A DNA stretch of 64,000 bases from Ardenticatenales bacterium. Its GTDB lineage: Bacteria > Chloroflexota > Anaerolineae > Epilineales > Epilineaceae. The DNA is taken from contig JADYYS010000027.1 of the NCBI GenBank assembly GCA_020853525.1, positions 62,001 through 126,000 on the forward strand, given 5' to 3'. The notes below the pieces were generated by a model. The model saw only the letters and a list, made by a program, of their open reading frames with translations, had not been told where the DNA came from and searched no databases. Each line of letters opens with the position of its first letter. The first letter of the stretch is position 1. The translations under genes and the position numbers were made by a program. Shown in pieces: positions 26,376 through 36,322 of the stretch.

Positions 26376-27530
26376 ATGTCCAGCACGCCCGACGAGTCCG
26401 CCGGTTTCGGCACCCGCGCCATCCACGCCGGCCAAGCCCCCGACCCGACCACCGGCGCGGTCACCGTGCCGATCTACCAGACGAGCACGTTCGTCCAGCG
26501 CGGCGTCGGCGAACATCAGGGATATGAGTACGCACGCACCGGCAACCCGACGCGCACGGCGTATGAGACGTGCATCGCGTCGCTCGAGGGCGGCGCGTGG
26601 GGCCTCGCCTTTGCCAGCGGGATGGCGGCGATCGACACGATTCTCAAGCTCTTGTCGGCCGGCGACCACGTCGTCGTCGCCGACGACGTCTACGGCGGCA
26701 CGTTCCGTCTGTTCGACAAGGTCCTGTCCCGGTTCGGGATCGCGTTCTCGTTCGTCGATCTGACGGACCCGGCGGCATTCGAGGCCGCGCTGCGGCCGAC
26801 GACGCGGATCGTCTGGATCGAGACGCCGACGAACCCGATGCTGAAGATCGTCGACATCGCGGCCGTGTCCGCGCGGGCGAAAGCAGCGGGTGCGTGGGTC
26901 GTCGTCGACAACACGTTCGCTTCGCCCTACCTCCAGCAGCCGCTCGCGCTCGGCGCCGACCTCGTCATGCACTCCGCCACCAAGTATCTCGGCGGACACA
27001 GCGACGTCGTTGGCGGCATCGTCGTCGGCAACGACGGCGACATCGAGGCGCGGCTGCGCTTCCTGCAGAACGCCGCCGGCGCCGTGCCCGGGCCGTTCGA
27101 CTGCTGGCTCGTCCTGCGCGGCTTGAAGACGCTCGCGCTGCGGATGCGCCACCACTGCGTGAACGCCCAGGCCATCGCCGAATGGCTCGAGGATCAGCCG
27201 GCCGTGGCGCACGTGATCTACCCAGGGCTGCCGGGCGACGCCGGCCACGCCGTCGCCGCGCGCCAGATGCGCCACGGCTTCGGGGGCATGATCTCGTTCA
27301 CCCTTCGTCCCGGCGGCCGCAGCGCGCGGGATGTCGTGGCCCGGACGCGCTACTTCAAGCTGGCCGAGAGCCTGGGCGGCGTCGAGAGTCTGATCGAGCT
27401 GCCGAGCGCGATGACGCACCTCTCGACGGCCGACAGCGACATCGCCGTACCCGTCGACCTCATCCGGATCTCGGTCGGCATCGAGGACGTGGCCGACCTG
27501 ATGGCCGACCTCGATCAAGCGCTGTCATGA
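26376..27530 (+). CDS. Cystathionine gamma-synthase/lyase (trans-sulfuration PLP enzyme)
   Basis: A 384-residue PLP-dependent enzyme of the Cys/Met metabolism family, starting ATG at 26376 with GGAG five bases before. Signatures: FGTRAIHAGQAPDPTTGAV at the N-terminus, YEYARTGNPTR, FASGMAAIDTIL, and the PLP-binding lysine in MHSATKYLGGHSD (Lys203). The C-terminal FKLAESLGGVESLIELPSAMTH fits cystathionine gamma-synthase or gamma-lyase. These act between cysteine and homocysteine, and the direction cannot be told from sequence. It overlaps the next gene by four bases. Confidence 0.92.
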   Translation: MSSTPDESAGFGTRAIHAGQAPDPTTGAVTVPIYQTSTFVQRGVGEHQGYEYARTGNPTRTAYETCIASLEGGAWGLAFASGMAAIDTILKLLSAGDHVVVADDVYGGTFRLFDKVLSRFGIAFSFVDLTDPAAFEAALRPTTRIVWIETPTNPMLKIVDIAAVSARAKAAGAWVVVDNTFASPYLQQPLALGADLVMHSATKYLGGHSDVVGGIVVGNDGDIEARLRFLQNAAGAVPGPFDCWLVLRGLKTLALRMRHHCVNAQAIAEWLEDQPAVAHVIYPGLPGDAGHAVAARQMRHGFGGMISFTLRPGGRSARDVVARTRYFKLAESLGGVESLIELPSAMTHLSTADSDIAVPVDLIRISVGIEDVADLMADLDQALS

Positions 27531-28258
27531 GCACCGTCACGCCGTACGGTGCGGCGGACAAGCACGAGGCCGTCCAGACGATGTTCGGTCGGATCGCCGG
27601 CCGGTACGACCTGATGAACCGGTTGATGACGGGCGGCCTGGACGGTGCGTGGCGGCGCACCACCGTCGCGGCGGCCGCCTTGCCGCCGGGCGGCGACGCG
27701 CTGGACGTCGGCACCGGGACGGGCGATTTGGCGATCGAGTGGGCGCGCAGTGATCCGACGGCGCGTGTCGTCGGCATCGACTACACCGGCCCGATGCTGG
27801 CGCTCGCCCCGGCCAAGGCGGACCGGGCGCAGCTGGCCGAGCGAACGACGTTCGCGCGCGCGGACGGGCACCGCCTGCCGTTCGCCGATGCGTCGTTCGA
27901 CGCCGTCGCGAGCGCGTTCGTGCTCCGGAACTTCAGTGACCTGGTCGCGGCGTACGCCGAGATGGCCCGCGTCGTCCGCCCCGGCGGCCGCGTCGTGGCG
28001 CTCGAGATCTGCCCGCCGCGCAGCGCGTTCTGGCGCCTCGCGTTCGGCCTCTACTTCAACCGCGTCGTCCCGATCATCGGCCGGCTCGTCTCCGGCGACG
28101 GCGGCGCCTACCGCTACCTCCCGGCATCGGCCGCGGCGTTCCCGACACCCGACGGGATCGCGGGGATCATGCGCGCCGCCGGCCTGACGCCGCTGCCAGC
28201 GCGCGTCCTGATGGCCGGCGCGCTGGCGGTGCATGTCGGTACGAAGTCGGGGGGCTAA
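27527..28258 (+). CDS. UbiE/MenG (COQ5) family methyltransferase
   Basis: A 243-residue SAM-dependent C-methyltransferase, starting ATG at 27527 over the upstream stop. The UbiE signature FGRIAGRYDLMNRLMTGGLDGAWR opens the protein. SAM motif I is ALDVGTGTGDLAIEWA, followed by VVGIDYTGPMLALA and RADGHRLPFADASFDAV. The UbiE-type segment AFVLRNFSDLVAAYAEMARVVRPGGRVVALEI follows, then YRYLPASAAAFPTP near the end. The likely role is demethylmenaquinone methylation, the last step of menaquinone synthesis. No other men genes are present here. It meets the convergent transporter gene with a four-base overlap. Confidence 0.9.
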   Translation: MSTVTPYGAADKHEAVQTMFGRIAGRYDLMNRLMTGGLDGAWRRTTVAAAALPPGGDALDVGTGTGDLAIEWARSDPTARVVGIDYTGPMLALAPAKADRAQLAERTTFARADGHRLPFADASFDAVASAFVLRNFSDLVAAYAEMARVVRPGGRVVALEICPPRSAFWRLAFGLYFNRVVPIIGRLVSGDGGAYRYLPASAAAFPTPDGIAGIMRAAGLTPLPARVLMAGALAVHVGTKSGG

Positions 28259-29433
28259 ACCACGCCCCGAATTCGCGCCGTGACGTAGGCCCCGTAGCCG
28301 ACGGCGGCCAGTGCGTCCGGCGGCGCGACGGGCTCCTCGCCGACCCGCAGGTACAGGTAGTGGACGATGTCGCGGGCGATCGCGGCCAACGGCACGGCGG
28401 CCAGCAGGCCGAGCGGCCCCATCACGGCTTGACCGAGGACGAGGACGAAGATGATCGCCCCCGGGTTCAGCGCCACGCTCTTACCCTGGACACGCGGTGA
28501 AATGAACATGTTGTCGATCTGCTGGACGACGACGAAGCCCAGGACCGTCTTGCCGGCCAGCGCCGGTCCGGCCGAGATGAGCGCGACAAGCGTCGCGATC
28601 CCGGCGCCGACGATCGTGCCGATGAACGGCACGACGGCCAGAACGCCGGCCAGCACGCCGAGCGTGACGGCGTACGGCACCTTCAGCACCACGAGCAGCA
28701 ACGTGAACAGCGTCCCGAGGACGAACGCGATGATCACCTGACCGCGAATGTAGCCCGAGAGCACGCGGTCACAGATGATCCGCACCGCTTCGACATCGGG
28801 CCGGAGGTCGTGCGGGATCAGGCCCATCATGGCGGACATGAAACGACCCGTGTCGTTGAGGATGTAGAACAGCCAGAACGGGATGACGAGCATCGCCAGC
28901 GCAAACCCGAGCGTGCGCGTGACGGCGCCGAACGTCGACTGAAGCGCCTGCTGCACCACCCCCCACACCCGCAGCGCAGCCTCGGTCAGCCGCTCCCGCG
29001 TCGCAAACGACAGGATCTCGGCCTGCACCTCGGCCGGAATGTAGTGCTCGTACGTCGCCACCTGGGCGGCAACGAAGCGCTCGGCATCGTCGACGATCGT
29101 GTCCGAGTTCGCCGCCAGCGCGCCGGCCTCGCGCAGCAGCGGTGCCGTGACCAGACGGATGCCGACGAACAGCGCCGCGCCGACGACGGCGTAGGTGACG
29201 AGGATCGCCAACGGGCGCACCATCCCGTCCAGGCGCGGGATCCGCGCTGCCAACGGCCGCAGCGTTCGGTCGATGCGGTTGACCAGAGGCGCCACGAAGT
29301 ACGCGAACGAGAGGCCGAGCACGAACGGCACAACCGCGCCGCCGGCGCGCGCGATGAGCACGACGACGCAGCCGAGCGCCACGACGAACAGCACGAGCCG
29401 CCATTTGATCTGGCTCAGCGTTTCGGCCACCAT
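28255..29433 (-). CDS. AI-2E family transporter
   Basis: A 392-residue membrane protein from an ATG at 29433 with GGAGG five bases upstream. It begins with two helices (LVLFVVALGCVVVLIA, VVPFVLGLSFAYFVAPLVNRI). A long polar segment of about 100 residues is followed by LVIPFWLFYILNDTGRFMS, GYIRGQVIIAFVLGTLFTLLL, AGVLAVVPFIGTIVGAGIATLVALI and VVQQIDNMFISPRVQGKSVALNP, all diagnostic of the AI-2E (YdiK/PerM/TqsA) family. Members export signals, ions or lipids. The substrate here is unknown and the name does not prove AI-2 transport. Confidence 0.9.
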   Translation of the reverse strand: MVAETLSQIKWRLVLFVVALGCVVVLIARAGGAVVPFVLGLSFAYFVAPLVNRIDRTLRPLAARIPRLDGMVRPLAILVTYAVVGAALFVGIRLVTAPLLREAGALAANSDTIVDDAERFVAAQVATYEHYIPAEVQAEILSFATRERLTEAALRVWGVVQQALQSTFGAVTRTLGFALAMLVIPFWLFYILNDTGRFMSAMMGLIPHDLRPDVEAVRIICDRVLSGYIRGQVIIAFVLGTLFTLLLVVLKVPYAVTLGVLAGVLAVVPFIGTIVGAGIATLVALISAGPALAGKTVLGFVVVQQIDNMFISPRVQGKSVALNPGAIIFVLVLGQAVMGPLGLLAAVPLAAIARDIVHYLYLRVGEEPVAPPDALAAVGYGAYVTARIRGVV

Positions 29434-29682
29434 GTGATCCTCCCCCGATGCCCTGGTACCCCACCACTGCAGAGTCATGGGGGTTCCCCACTCTGGCGGC
29501 CACCACGAGCCCGTTCAGTGGTGAGGTACTGGTTCGTTCGACGGTGCGGATTATCCTGCGTCCGCGCGCGTCCGTCACGTTCCCGCGCCCCCGGGCGTAT
29601 GGGTTGCCGGATTGCCGCCCGAGGGGGCGCCTCGCGGCAACGGACATCGTGCGCAACGGCACGACCAAAGGAGTGCGTCGAC

Positions 29683-32600
29683 ATGAACCTCCGTTCCTTC
29701 TTCGTTCCGTCGCTCGTCCGCCGCGCGGGGCCCGGACGCCTCTCGGCGTTCACGGCGCTTGCCGCCGCGGCCACCATCGCAGCATCCGGCGGCGCAGCGC
29801 AAGCGCAGCGCGGCCCGATCACCGGTACGTACCCGAATGCCGGCGACCAGAGCGTGTGGGCGGGAACGTCGCTGAGCATCTCGTTCGACCGGGCGATGGA
29901 CCCGGCGAGCGTTGCGGCGTCGTTCGCGCTCCAGCCTGCCGTCGCGGGCCGCATGCGCGCCTTCGACGACAAGCAGCAATCGTTTGCGTTCGAGCCCACC
30001 GAGCCGCTGCCGGCGCTCACCAAACACACCGCGACGCTGGCTGCCGGGCTCAAGGACGCGCGCGGCAACGACGTCCTCCCAAGCCCGTACGCATGGTCGT
30101 TCACGACGGCCGCCGACGGCGGGCAGTCGATGAGCTTCGGCTGGAGCTCGCTGCCGCTGCAGTTCCTCTCTCCGGGCGGCGCACGCCGGATCGCCGTTCA
30201 ACCGGGATACCCGCGGATCACGCTGGACGCCAAGCTGTTCGCGCTGGATGAGGCCGGCCTCATCGCGCGCCTTTCGGCCGTCGAGCTCGCGCGCACGACG
30301 GGCAAGGAGCAGTCGATCCCGACCGCCGGACTCCCCGTGGTCGCCGAGTGGCAGAGCCACGTCGACACGAACGACGCCGCGCACGCCCTCGTGCTGCCGG
30401 CCGCCATCGGCACGGGGGCCTACGTCATCGACGCCGGCGCGCCGCGGATCGGTCGCAGTCAGGGCCTCCTCATCGTCACCGACCACGGCCTCGTCGCCAA
30501 GCGCGGCTTGGACGGCTTGACCGCCTGGCTCACCACGGTGCCCGCCGGCTCGCCGACGGGCGGTGCGGCGCTCTCGATCTACGACGCCGCCGGCCAGCGC
30601 ATCGGCGACGGCACGACGAACGCGGACGGCGTCGGCACGTTCGGCGCCGATCACCCGGCCGCCTACATCGTCGGTCGCGTCGGCGGCGCATTCACGGTGG
30701 TCGGGTTGTCCGGCACGTGGCAGAGCGGCGGCTTCTGGTGGGGCTGGCGCGACTTCGCCGGGCCTGTCGGCGCCGGAGCGCCCGGCCTTGCCCGCCAGGC
30801 GGCGCACATCCATACGGATCGCCCGATCTACCGACCGGGCCACACCGTCCATTGGAAGGCGTCCGTGCGCGCGATCGCGCTCGAGGGGTACCGCGTCCTC
30901 GACGCCACGACGCCCGTCACGGTGACGATCCGCGACGCGAACCGCAACCAGGTCAGCCGCACGCAGCATGCCAGCGACGCGTACGGCAGCTTGTACGGCG
31001 CGTTGACGCTGGACAGCGACGCGTCGCGCGGCAACTGGGGCCTCGAGGTCGCAACCGCCGAGCAGACGTTCTACGGCTCGTTCAAGGTCGAGGATTACGT
31101 CAAGCCGGACTACGAGGTGACGATCACGACGGATCGGCCGTGGTACGTCAAGGGCGACACGGCCCACGTGACCGTGGCCGCGCGCTACTACTTCGGCCAG
31201 CCGGCCGCCGGCGCCGAGGTCGTGCTCCGCACGTATTACGGCTGGGGCTGGCGTGGATCGGACCAGATGCCGCTCAAGGAGTACAAGGCCGTCCTCGACG
31301 CCGAGGGCAAGGCGGTAACGACGATCGCGCTGCCGGCCGACGCCGCCAACCAGCTGATCGCGTTCGAGGCCGAGGTGACGGACGCCAGCCGACGGCCCGT
31401 CGTGGCCGAGTCCAGTGCGATGGTCTATCCGGCGCGCTTCGAGTTGACGCTCGAGAACGAGCGCTACGGCCTCAAGGTCGGCGAGACGCTGGCGATGACG
31501 CTGCGCGCCCGCGATCACGACGGGGCGCCGGTGGCAGGCGTGAAGGCGACCGTTGCGCTCAAGCAGTGGGACGGCAACGGTCAGGTCGTCCGCCGGACCG
31601 TCACCGTCACGACGGGCGCCGACGGCACGGCGCCGGTGCGCATCGAGGATCTGAAGGAGGGCTGGTACGAGCTGCAAGCGGATGCCACCGACGGCGCGGG
31701 CAACGCCGTGCAGGGCTACGGCTGGGCATGGTTCTACGACGCCTTCCGCCCGTGGTACTGGTGGGGTGAGTCCGTCGAGCTGCGCCTCGACCGCGACAGC
31801 TACCGGCCGGGCGAAACGGCCCAGCTGCTCATCAAGTCGCCCGTCACGACGACCGCGCTCGTGACGATCGAGCGGGATGCCGTCCACACGTCCATGGTCG
31901 TGCCGGTGAGCGGCGCGACGACGGTCGCCATCCCGGTCACGGCCGAGTTCGCGCCGAACGCGTACGTCACGGTCTCGCTCTGGAAGAAGAACGACGTGCG
32001 CACGGGCTACAACCGGGCCGAGGGCCAGCTGCTCACGTCGTCCGTCGCGCTCGTCGTGCCGGCCGAGGACAAGCGGCTCAAGGTCGAGGTCGTGCCGGAC
32101 AGCGCACTGCACGCGCCGGGCGACGAGGGCCGATTCACGCTGCGCGTCACGGACGCCGCCGGCACGCCCGTCCAGGCCCAGCTCTCGTTCGCCCTGGTGG
32201 ACAAGGCGGTCCTCGCGCTGGCCAAGGACACGTCCGGCAGTCTCTTCGACACGTTCTGGAAGGACTGGACACAGACCGTCGGGACATTCGACAGCCTGCG
32301 GCCGACGCAGGGCTACGGGTTCCCGGAGGCGGATGCCGGCGGGCCGGGGCGAGGCGGCAACCCGCCGCCGGCGGCGACCCCCGAGCCGGGCAACAAGGGC
32401 GACGACGCGTCAACCACCGAGCCGGCGCCCCGCAAGGCCTTCCCGGACACCGCCTTCTGGAAGGCCGACCTCGAGACGAATGCGAACGGCGAGGTCACGA
32501 TCAGCCTGACGCTGCCGGACACGCTGACCACCTGGGTCGGCTTCGCCCGCGCGATCGCCGTCGATGCGCGGGTGGGCGAGGCCAAGGGGGAGGTGACGGT

Positions 32601-35220
32601 GACGAAGGACGTGCAGGCCGATCTGGCGTTGCCCCGCTTCGCCGTCCAGGGCGATCGCTTCGCCGTCGACATCCTCGGTCGGAACTACGCCCGTCCCGAC
32701 GGCGCCCTCGCCGCCCGGACGACGCTCGACGCCCCCGGCCTCGTGCAGCTCGACCCGGGTGCGCGCGACCTTACGCTGCCGTTCAACACGACGCAGTCGG
32801 CGCGCTACAGCGTCGTCGCCAGCCAGGTCGGCGACACGATCGTCACTGCGGCGCTGACGACGGACGCCGGCAACGATGCGCTGGAGATGCCGCTGCCGAT
32901 CAAGCCGTTCGCCGTGCCGGAGCGCTTCGTCCGCGCCGGTGCGGTCGAGAGCGCCAAGGTCATCGAGTCGTACGATGTTCCCTACAACGCCCATCCCGAT
33001 GCGTCGTCCATCGAGGTCCGCCTCGCGCCCGGCGTGGCCGCCTCGATCCTGGACGGCGTCGAAAGCCTGATCGGCTACCCGTACGGCTGCGTCGAGCAGA
33101 CGATGAGCCGGATGCTGCCGAACGCGATCGTCGGCCGGCTGGTGAACCAGCTCGGCATCGAGGCGCCCGCGATCACGGACGTGCTCCCGGAGTACATGAA
33201 CGTCGGCCTGCAGAAGCTGTACGGCTTCCAGAACACCGACGGAAGCTGGGGCTGGTGGGGCGGCACGCCGGAGAACTACTACGCCCGACCGACCTACCTG
33301 ACCGCCTACGTCCTCCACGGCCTCGTCCTGTCTCGCGACGCCGGCTTCGACGTCGATGCCGCCGCGCTCGACCGCGGCTTCGCGTGGCTCGCGACGAACA
33401 CGGCCGACGAGCCCGACGCGCGCCTCAGGGCATACGCCGCGTTCGTGCTGGCCCAAGCCGGCCGCGGAAACGTCGACCTCACGATGGGCGTGTACGCCGC
33501 CCGGGCCGACTTCGAACCGTTCGCGCGCGCCATGCTCGTCCTGGCGCTGGACCGGCTCGGCCGCGACGCCGAAGCGGACATCGCGCTCGGCGAGCTGATC
33601 GCCCAGGCCGAGGTGACCGGCGCCGATGCATTCTGGCCGATGATCACGAAGAAGAGCCCATGGGGCTACCCGGAGTGGGACGGCTACCACTGGCGGACCA
33701 TGGCCTCGACCCAGAAGTACACCGCCACCGCGCTCCAGGCGATCCTCGCCCGTCGCCCGAACGATCCGCTGGCCGTGAAGGCCGCCCACTGGCTGATGGG
33801 CCACCGCGACGGCGCCGGCTGGTACACGACGCACGACACCGCCTTCGCCGTCCTCGGCCTGACCGACTTCGCGGTCGAACGCGGCGAGTTGGCGTCCGAC
33901 TACGCGTGGAAGGTCATCGTCGACGGCCAGACCGTTGCCGGCGGCCATGTGGACCGCACGAACGTCACCCGCCAGATCCCGCCGATTCGCCTTTCCGGCG
34001 CGGCGCTGCAGCCGGGCGTCCACCAGCTGACGATCGAGAAGACCGGCCAAGGCGCGGCGTACTTCACCGTGGTCGGCCAGCTGGCGCTCTACTACGACGG
34101 CTTCGCCGAGACGAAGGCGGCCGGGCTCGGCATCGACCTGGCGCGCAGCTACACGCCGTTGCGCGCCAAGGGCGACGTGGACACGGCCACCGACTGGGCG
34201 GTCGGCGACATCGTGAACGTCCATGTCGAGTTGACGACGAAGGAAGACCTCTCGTTCGTCCTGATCGAGGACCTCCTCCCGGCCGGCCTCGAGGCGCTGA
34301 ACGAAGCCCTCGACACCGAGTCCAAGCGCGTACCGGACGGCCAGGACTGGCCGTGGCACTGGCGTTGGTGGGGCTACGAGCGCAAGGAGGTGCGCGACGA
34401 GGGCGCGACGTTCTTCAGCACGTACCTGCCCGCCGGCACGCACAACTTCGACTACGCCGCCCGCGCGATCACGCCCGGCGAGTTCAGCGCCCGACCGGCG
34501 CAGGCGTATGCCATGTACCGCCCCGAGGTCTGGGGCCGCTCGGCCTCGGCCAAGGTGGCGATCGCGCCGTCCGCGGTCCGCGAGCGACCGCCGCTGGCCG
34601 GCGACTTCGACCGCGACTGCCGGCTGACGGGCTTCGACGCCTCGCTCGTGGCCGACAGCTGGACGGGCGCCATCGGGCGCGATGTGAACGGCGACGGCCG
34701 GACGTCGGTGGCCGACGTCGCGCTGGCAGGCGGGCGCGCCGGGGCGATGTGCGGACAGGCCGTCGCCCCGCCGCCGACGGTCAGCGGGACCGCGGCGCTG
34801 CACGCCGCCTACCCGAGCGCCGACGTCGGCGTCGGGACGGTGACCGAGCTGACGATCACGGCGGTGGGCGACACGGCCGTCGGCGCCCTCGAGGTCTCGC
34901 TGTCCGTGCCCGCCGGTTGGCAGATCGACGGCGCCACCGCCGGCAACCGCCTGATCGATGCCGACGTGCTCACCGATATCGACGGCCGCAGCGCGCGGGT
35001 GGCGGCCTTCGCGCCGGCCGACGGCACGACGGGCGCGGGTCTCCTGCGGATCGCCCTCCGCCGCGTCGCCGGCGAAGGCGAAGGCCTCCGCATCACGGGC
35101 GCCGAGGTGACGACGGCCAAGGGCCGGCCGTACGGCGTGACCCTCGACGGTGAGATCGTGACGCCGCCGGTCAGGCCGGGTCATCTGAACTACCTGCCGA
35201 GCGTGATCGTGTCCCGCTAG
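29683..35220 (+). CDS. Alpha-2-macroglobulin-like secreted protein with dockerin-like and cohesin-like C-terminal modules
   Basis: A giant 1845-residue exported protein from an ATG at 29683 with AAGGAG upstream and a signal peptide ending near GGAAQAQ. Order: an SbsA/Big_5 Ig-like domain (about 45-145), macroglobulin domains (for example HIHTDRPIYRPGHTVHWK near 370), then the thioester motif YGCVEQTMS (Cys1136) in a helical thioester domain with GSWGWW, and a receptor-binding-like region. From about 1640 come two calcium-loop segments, DFDRDCRLTGFDASLVADSW and DVNGDGRTSVADVAL, typical of a dockerin. A cohesin-like beta-sandwich and the terminal NYLPSVIVSR follow. Bacterial A2M-like proteins trap proteases covalently; docking to a partner is inferred. 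Confidence 0.88.
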   Translation: MNLRSFFVPSLVRRAGPGRLSAFTALAAAATIAASGGAAQAQRGPITGTYPNAGDQSVWAGTSLSISFDRAMDPASVAASFALQPAVAGRMRAFDDKQQSFAFEPTEPLPALTKHTATLAAGLKDARGNDVLPSPYAWSFTTAADGGQSMSFGWSSLPLQFLSPGGARRIAVQPGYPRITLDAKLFALDEAGLIARLSAVELARTTGKEQSIPTAGLPVVAEWQSHVDTNDAAHALVLPAAIGTGAYVIDAGAPRIGRSQGLLIVTDHGLVAKRGLDGLTAWLTTVPAGSPTGGAALSIYDAAGQRIGDGTTNADGVGTFGADHPAAYIVGRVGGAFTVVGLSGTWQSGGFWWGWRDFAGPVGAGAPGLARQAAHIHTDRPIYRPGHTVHWKASVRAIALEGYRVLDATTPVTVTIRDANRNQVSRTQHASDAYGSLYGALTLDSDASRGNWGLEVATAEQTFYGSFKVEDYVKPDYEVTITTDRPWYVKGDTAHVTVAARYYFGQPAAGAEVVLRTYYGWGWRGSDQMPLKEYKAVLDAEGKAVTTIALPADAANQLIAFEAEVTDASRRPVVAESSAMVYPARFELTLENERYGLKVGETLAMTLRARDHDGAPVAGVKATVALKQWDGNGQVVRRTVTVTTGADGTAPVRIEDLKEGWYELQADATDGAGNAVQGYGWAWFYDAFRPWYWWGESVELRLDRDSYRPGETAQLLIKSPVTTTALVTIERDAVHTSMVVPVSGATTVAIPVTAEFAPNAYVTVSLWKKNDVRTGYNRAEGQLLTSSVALVVPAEDKRLKVEVVPDSALHAPGDEGRFTLRVTDAAGTPVQAQLSFALVDKAVLALAKDTSGSLFDTFWKDWTQTVGTFDSLRPTQGYGFPEADAGGPGRGGNPPPAATPEPGNKGDDASTTEPAPRKAFPDTAFWKADLETNANGEVTISLTLPDTLTTWVGFARAIAVDARVGEAKGEVTVTKDVQADLALPRFAVQGDRFAVDILGRNYARPDGALAARTTLDAPGLVQLDPGARDLTLPFNTTQSARYSVVASQVGDTIVTAALTTDAGNDALEMPLPIKPFAVPERFVRAGAVESAKVIESYDVPYNAHPDASSIEVRLAPGVAASILDGVESLIGYPYGCVEQTMSRMLPNAIVGRLVNQLGIEAPAITDVLPEYMNVGLQKLYGFQNTDGSWGWWGGTPENYYARPTYLTAYVLHGLVLSRDAGFDVDAAALDRGFAWLATNTADEPDARLRAYAAFVLAQAGRGNVDLTMGVYAARADFEPFARAMLVLALDRLGRDAEADIALGELIAQAEVTGADAFWPMITKKSPWGYPEWDGYHWRTMASTQKYTATALQAILARRPNDPLAVKAAHWLMGHRDGAGWYTTHDTAFAVLGLTDFAVERGELASDYAWKVIVDGQTVAGGHVDRTNVTRQIPPIRLSGAALQPGVHQLTIEKTGQGAAYFTVVGQLALYYDGFAETKAAGLGIDLARSYTPLRAKGDVDTATDWAVGDIVNVHVELTTKEDLSFVLIEDLLPAGLEALNEALDTESKRVPDGQDWPWHWRWWGYERKEVRDEGATFFSTYLPAGTHNFDYAARAITPGEFSARPAQAYAMYRPEVWGRSASAKVAIAPSAVRERPPLAGDFDRDCRLTGFDASLVADSWTGAIGRDVNGDGRTSVADVALAGGRAGAMCGQAVAPPPTVSGTAALHAAYPSADVGVGTVTELTITAVGDTAVGALEVSLSVPAGWQIDGATAGNRLIDADVLTDIDGRSARVAAFAPADGTTGAGLLRIALRRVAGEGEGLRITGAEVTTAKGRPYGVTLDGEIVTPPVRPGHLNYLPSVIVSR

Positions 35221-35242
35221 CCGCGACGCGAGCACGAAGGGT

Positions 35243-35282
35243 GGAGGAGCGGGGGGCCGGAGAACCGGCCCCCCGCTCCTCC
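35243..35282 (+). terminator. Strong hairpin after the macroglobulin gene
   Basis: An 18-bp perfect stem (GGAGGAGCGGGGGGCCGG and its complement) encloses AGAA, 23 bp after the stop codon. It is followed by CGTGTTACAATCC, where TACAAT at 35287-35292 may be the -10 box of the next gene. There is no long T-run. Confidence 0.65.
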
Positions 35283-35364
35283 GTGTTACAATCCGGCGCA
35301 TCGTTTGCCGCATCGTTCGCCGCCCGCCCCGTACCCACCCCGATCCGCCGTGCAGGAGCTGACC

Positions 35365-36243
35365 ATGGCCAACCGCAAGCCGTCCCGCCTCACCGAGCGC
35401 ACCCATCCGCGGTACCGCGGCAGCTCGAGCGGCCCATCGACCGCGTCCGGAAGCACCGCCGGCGGCGACGACAGCGCCCGCCGTTTCGCGATGATCGCGC
35501 TCGGCGCGCTCGCGCTCGCGGCCATCCTGCTCGTCGGCTTCATGATGCGGCGCGGCGACGGGACGCCGGCGACGGCGGAGCCGACGGCCGCGGCCGCCGT
35601 GCCGACGGATGCGAGCGGGCTGGCGGTCAGCACCGTGCAGGTGCCGACGGCCGCCGCGCCGGCCGCGCCGGTGACGGACAAGAAGACGTATACCGAGGCA
35701 GCGGATCAAGCGCTCGACGCGGCGAACAAGAGCTACTTCGTCACGTGGGAGACGAGCAAGGGCACGATCGAAGCCGAGCTGTTCCCCGAAGAGGCGCCGA
35801 TCACCGTCAACAGCTTCGCCTTCCTGGCCCGCGAGGGGTTCTACGACGGCCTGACGTTCCATCGCGTCGTGCCGGACTTCGTCGTGCAGGGCGGTGACCC
35901 GCAGGGCACCGGCATGGGCGGTCCGGGCTACGAGATCACGGGCGAGTTCATCCCCGACAACCCGATCCCGCACAGCGTCGGCTCGCTGGCGATGGCGCGC
36001 TCGTCGGACCCGGACTCCGCCGGCAGCCAGTTCTACTTCGTGCTCAACCGCGAGAGCGCGGCGCAGCTCGACGGCAGCTACGCCGTGTTCGGCCAGGTCA
36101 CCAAGGGCATGGACGTCGTCCGTCAGCTGGCGGTCGGGGACGTGATGACGAAGGTGACCATCGTCGAGAAGTCGAAGGCGGAGAGCATCACCTCGGCCGA
36201 CGCGATTCGCGCCGGCACGCTGCCGGAGGGTGTTGCCCCGTAA
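35365..36243 (+). CDS. Membrane-anchored cyclophilin-type peptidyl-prolyl isomerase
   Basis: A 292-residue protein from an ATG at 35365 with AGGAG upstream. A short cytoplasmic N-terminus is followed by one helix (FAMIALGALALAAILLVGFM) that acts as an anchor. An Ala/Thr/Pro-rich tether leads to a cyclophilin domain (about 123-275) with WETSKGTIEAELFPEEAP, FHRVVPDFVVQGGDPQGTG and AGSQFYFVLN. The active-site Arg in FHRVV and the FxxQGGD motif are present. It should catalyse proline cis-trans isomerisation on proteins outside the membrane. Confidence 0.92.
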   Translation: MANRKPSRLTERTHPRYRGSSSGPSTASGSTAGGDDSARRFAMIALGALALAAILLVGFMMRRGDGTPATAEPTAAAAVPTDASGLAVSTVQVPTAAAPAAPVTDKKTYTEAADQALDAANKSYFVTWETSKGTIEAELFPEEAPITVNSFAFLAREGFYDGLTFHRVVPDFVVQGGDPQGTGMGGPGYEITGEFIPDNPIPHSVGSLAMARSSDPDSAGSQFYFVLNRESAAQLDGSYAVFGQVTKGMDVVRQLAVGDVMTKVTIVEKSKAESITSADAIRAGTLPEGVAP

Positions 36244-36322
36244 GGGTGCCCTGCGCCTTTGGCGAGCGGTGCCCGACGCGTAGGGCTGGGGCACGGCGTT
36301 CCGCCGGCCCGGTGACGTGTGT

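Noticed and set aside
28810-29682. Upstream extension of the macroglobulin frame
   Set aside because: It overlaps the AI-2E transporter antisense and reads as low-complexity basic sequence. A signal peptide and ribosome-binding site begin at 29683.
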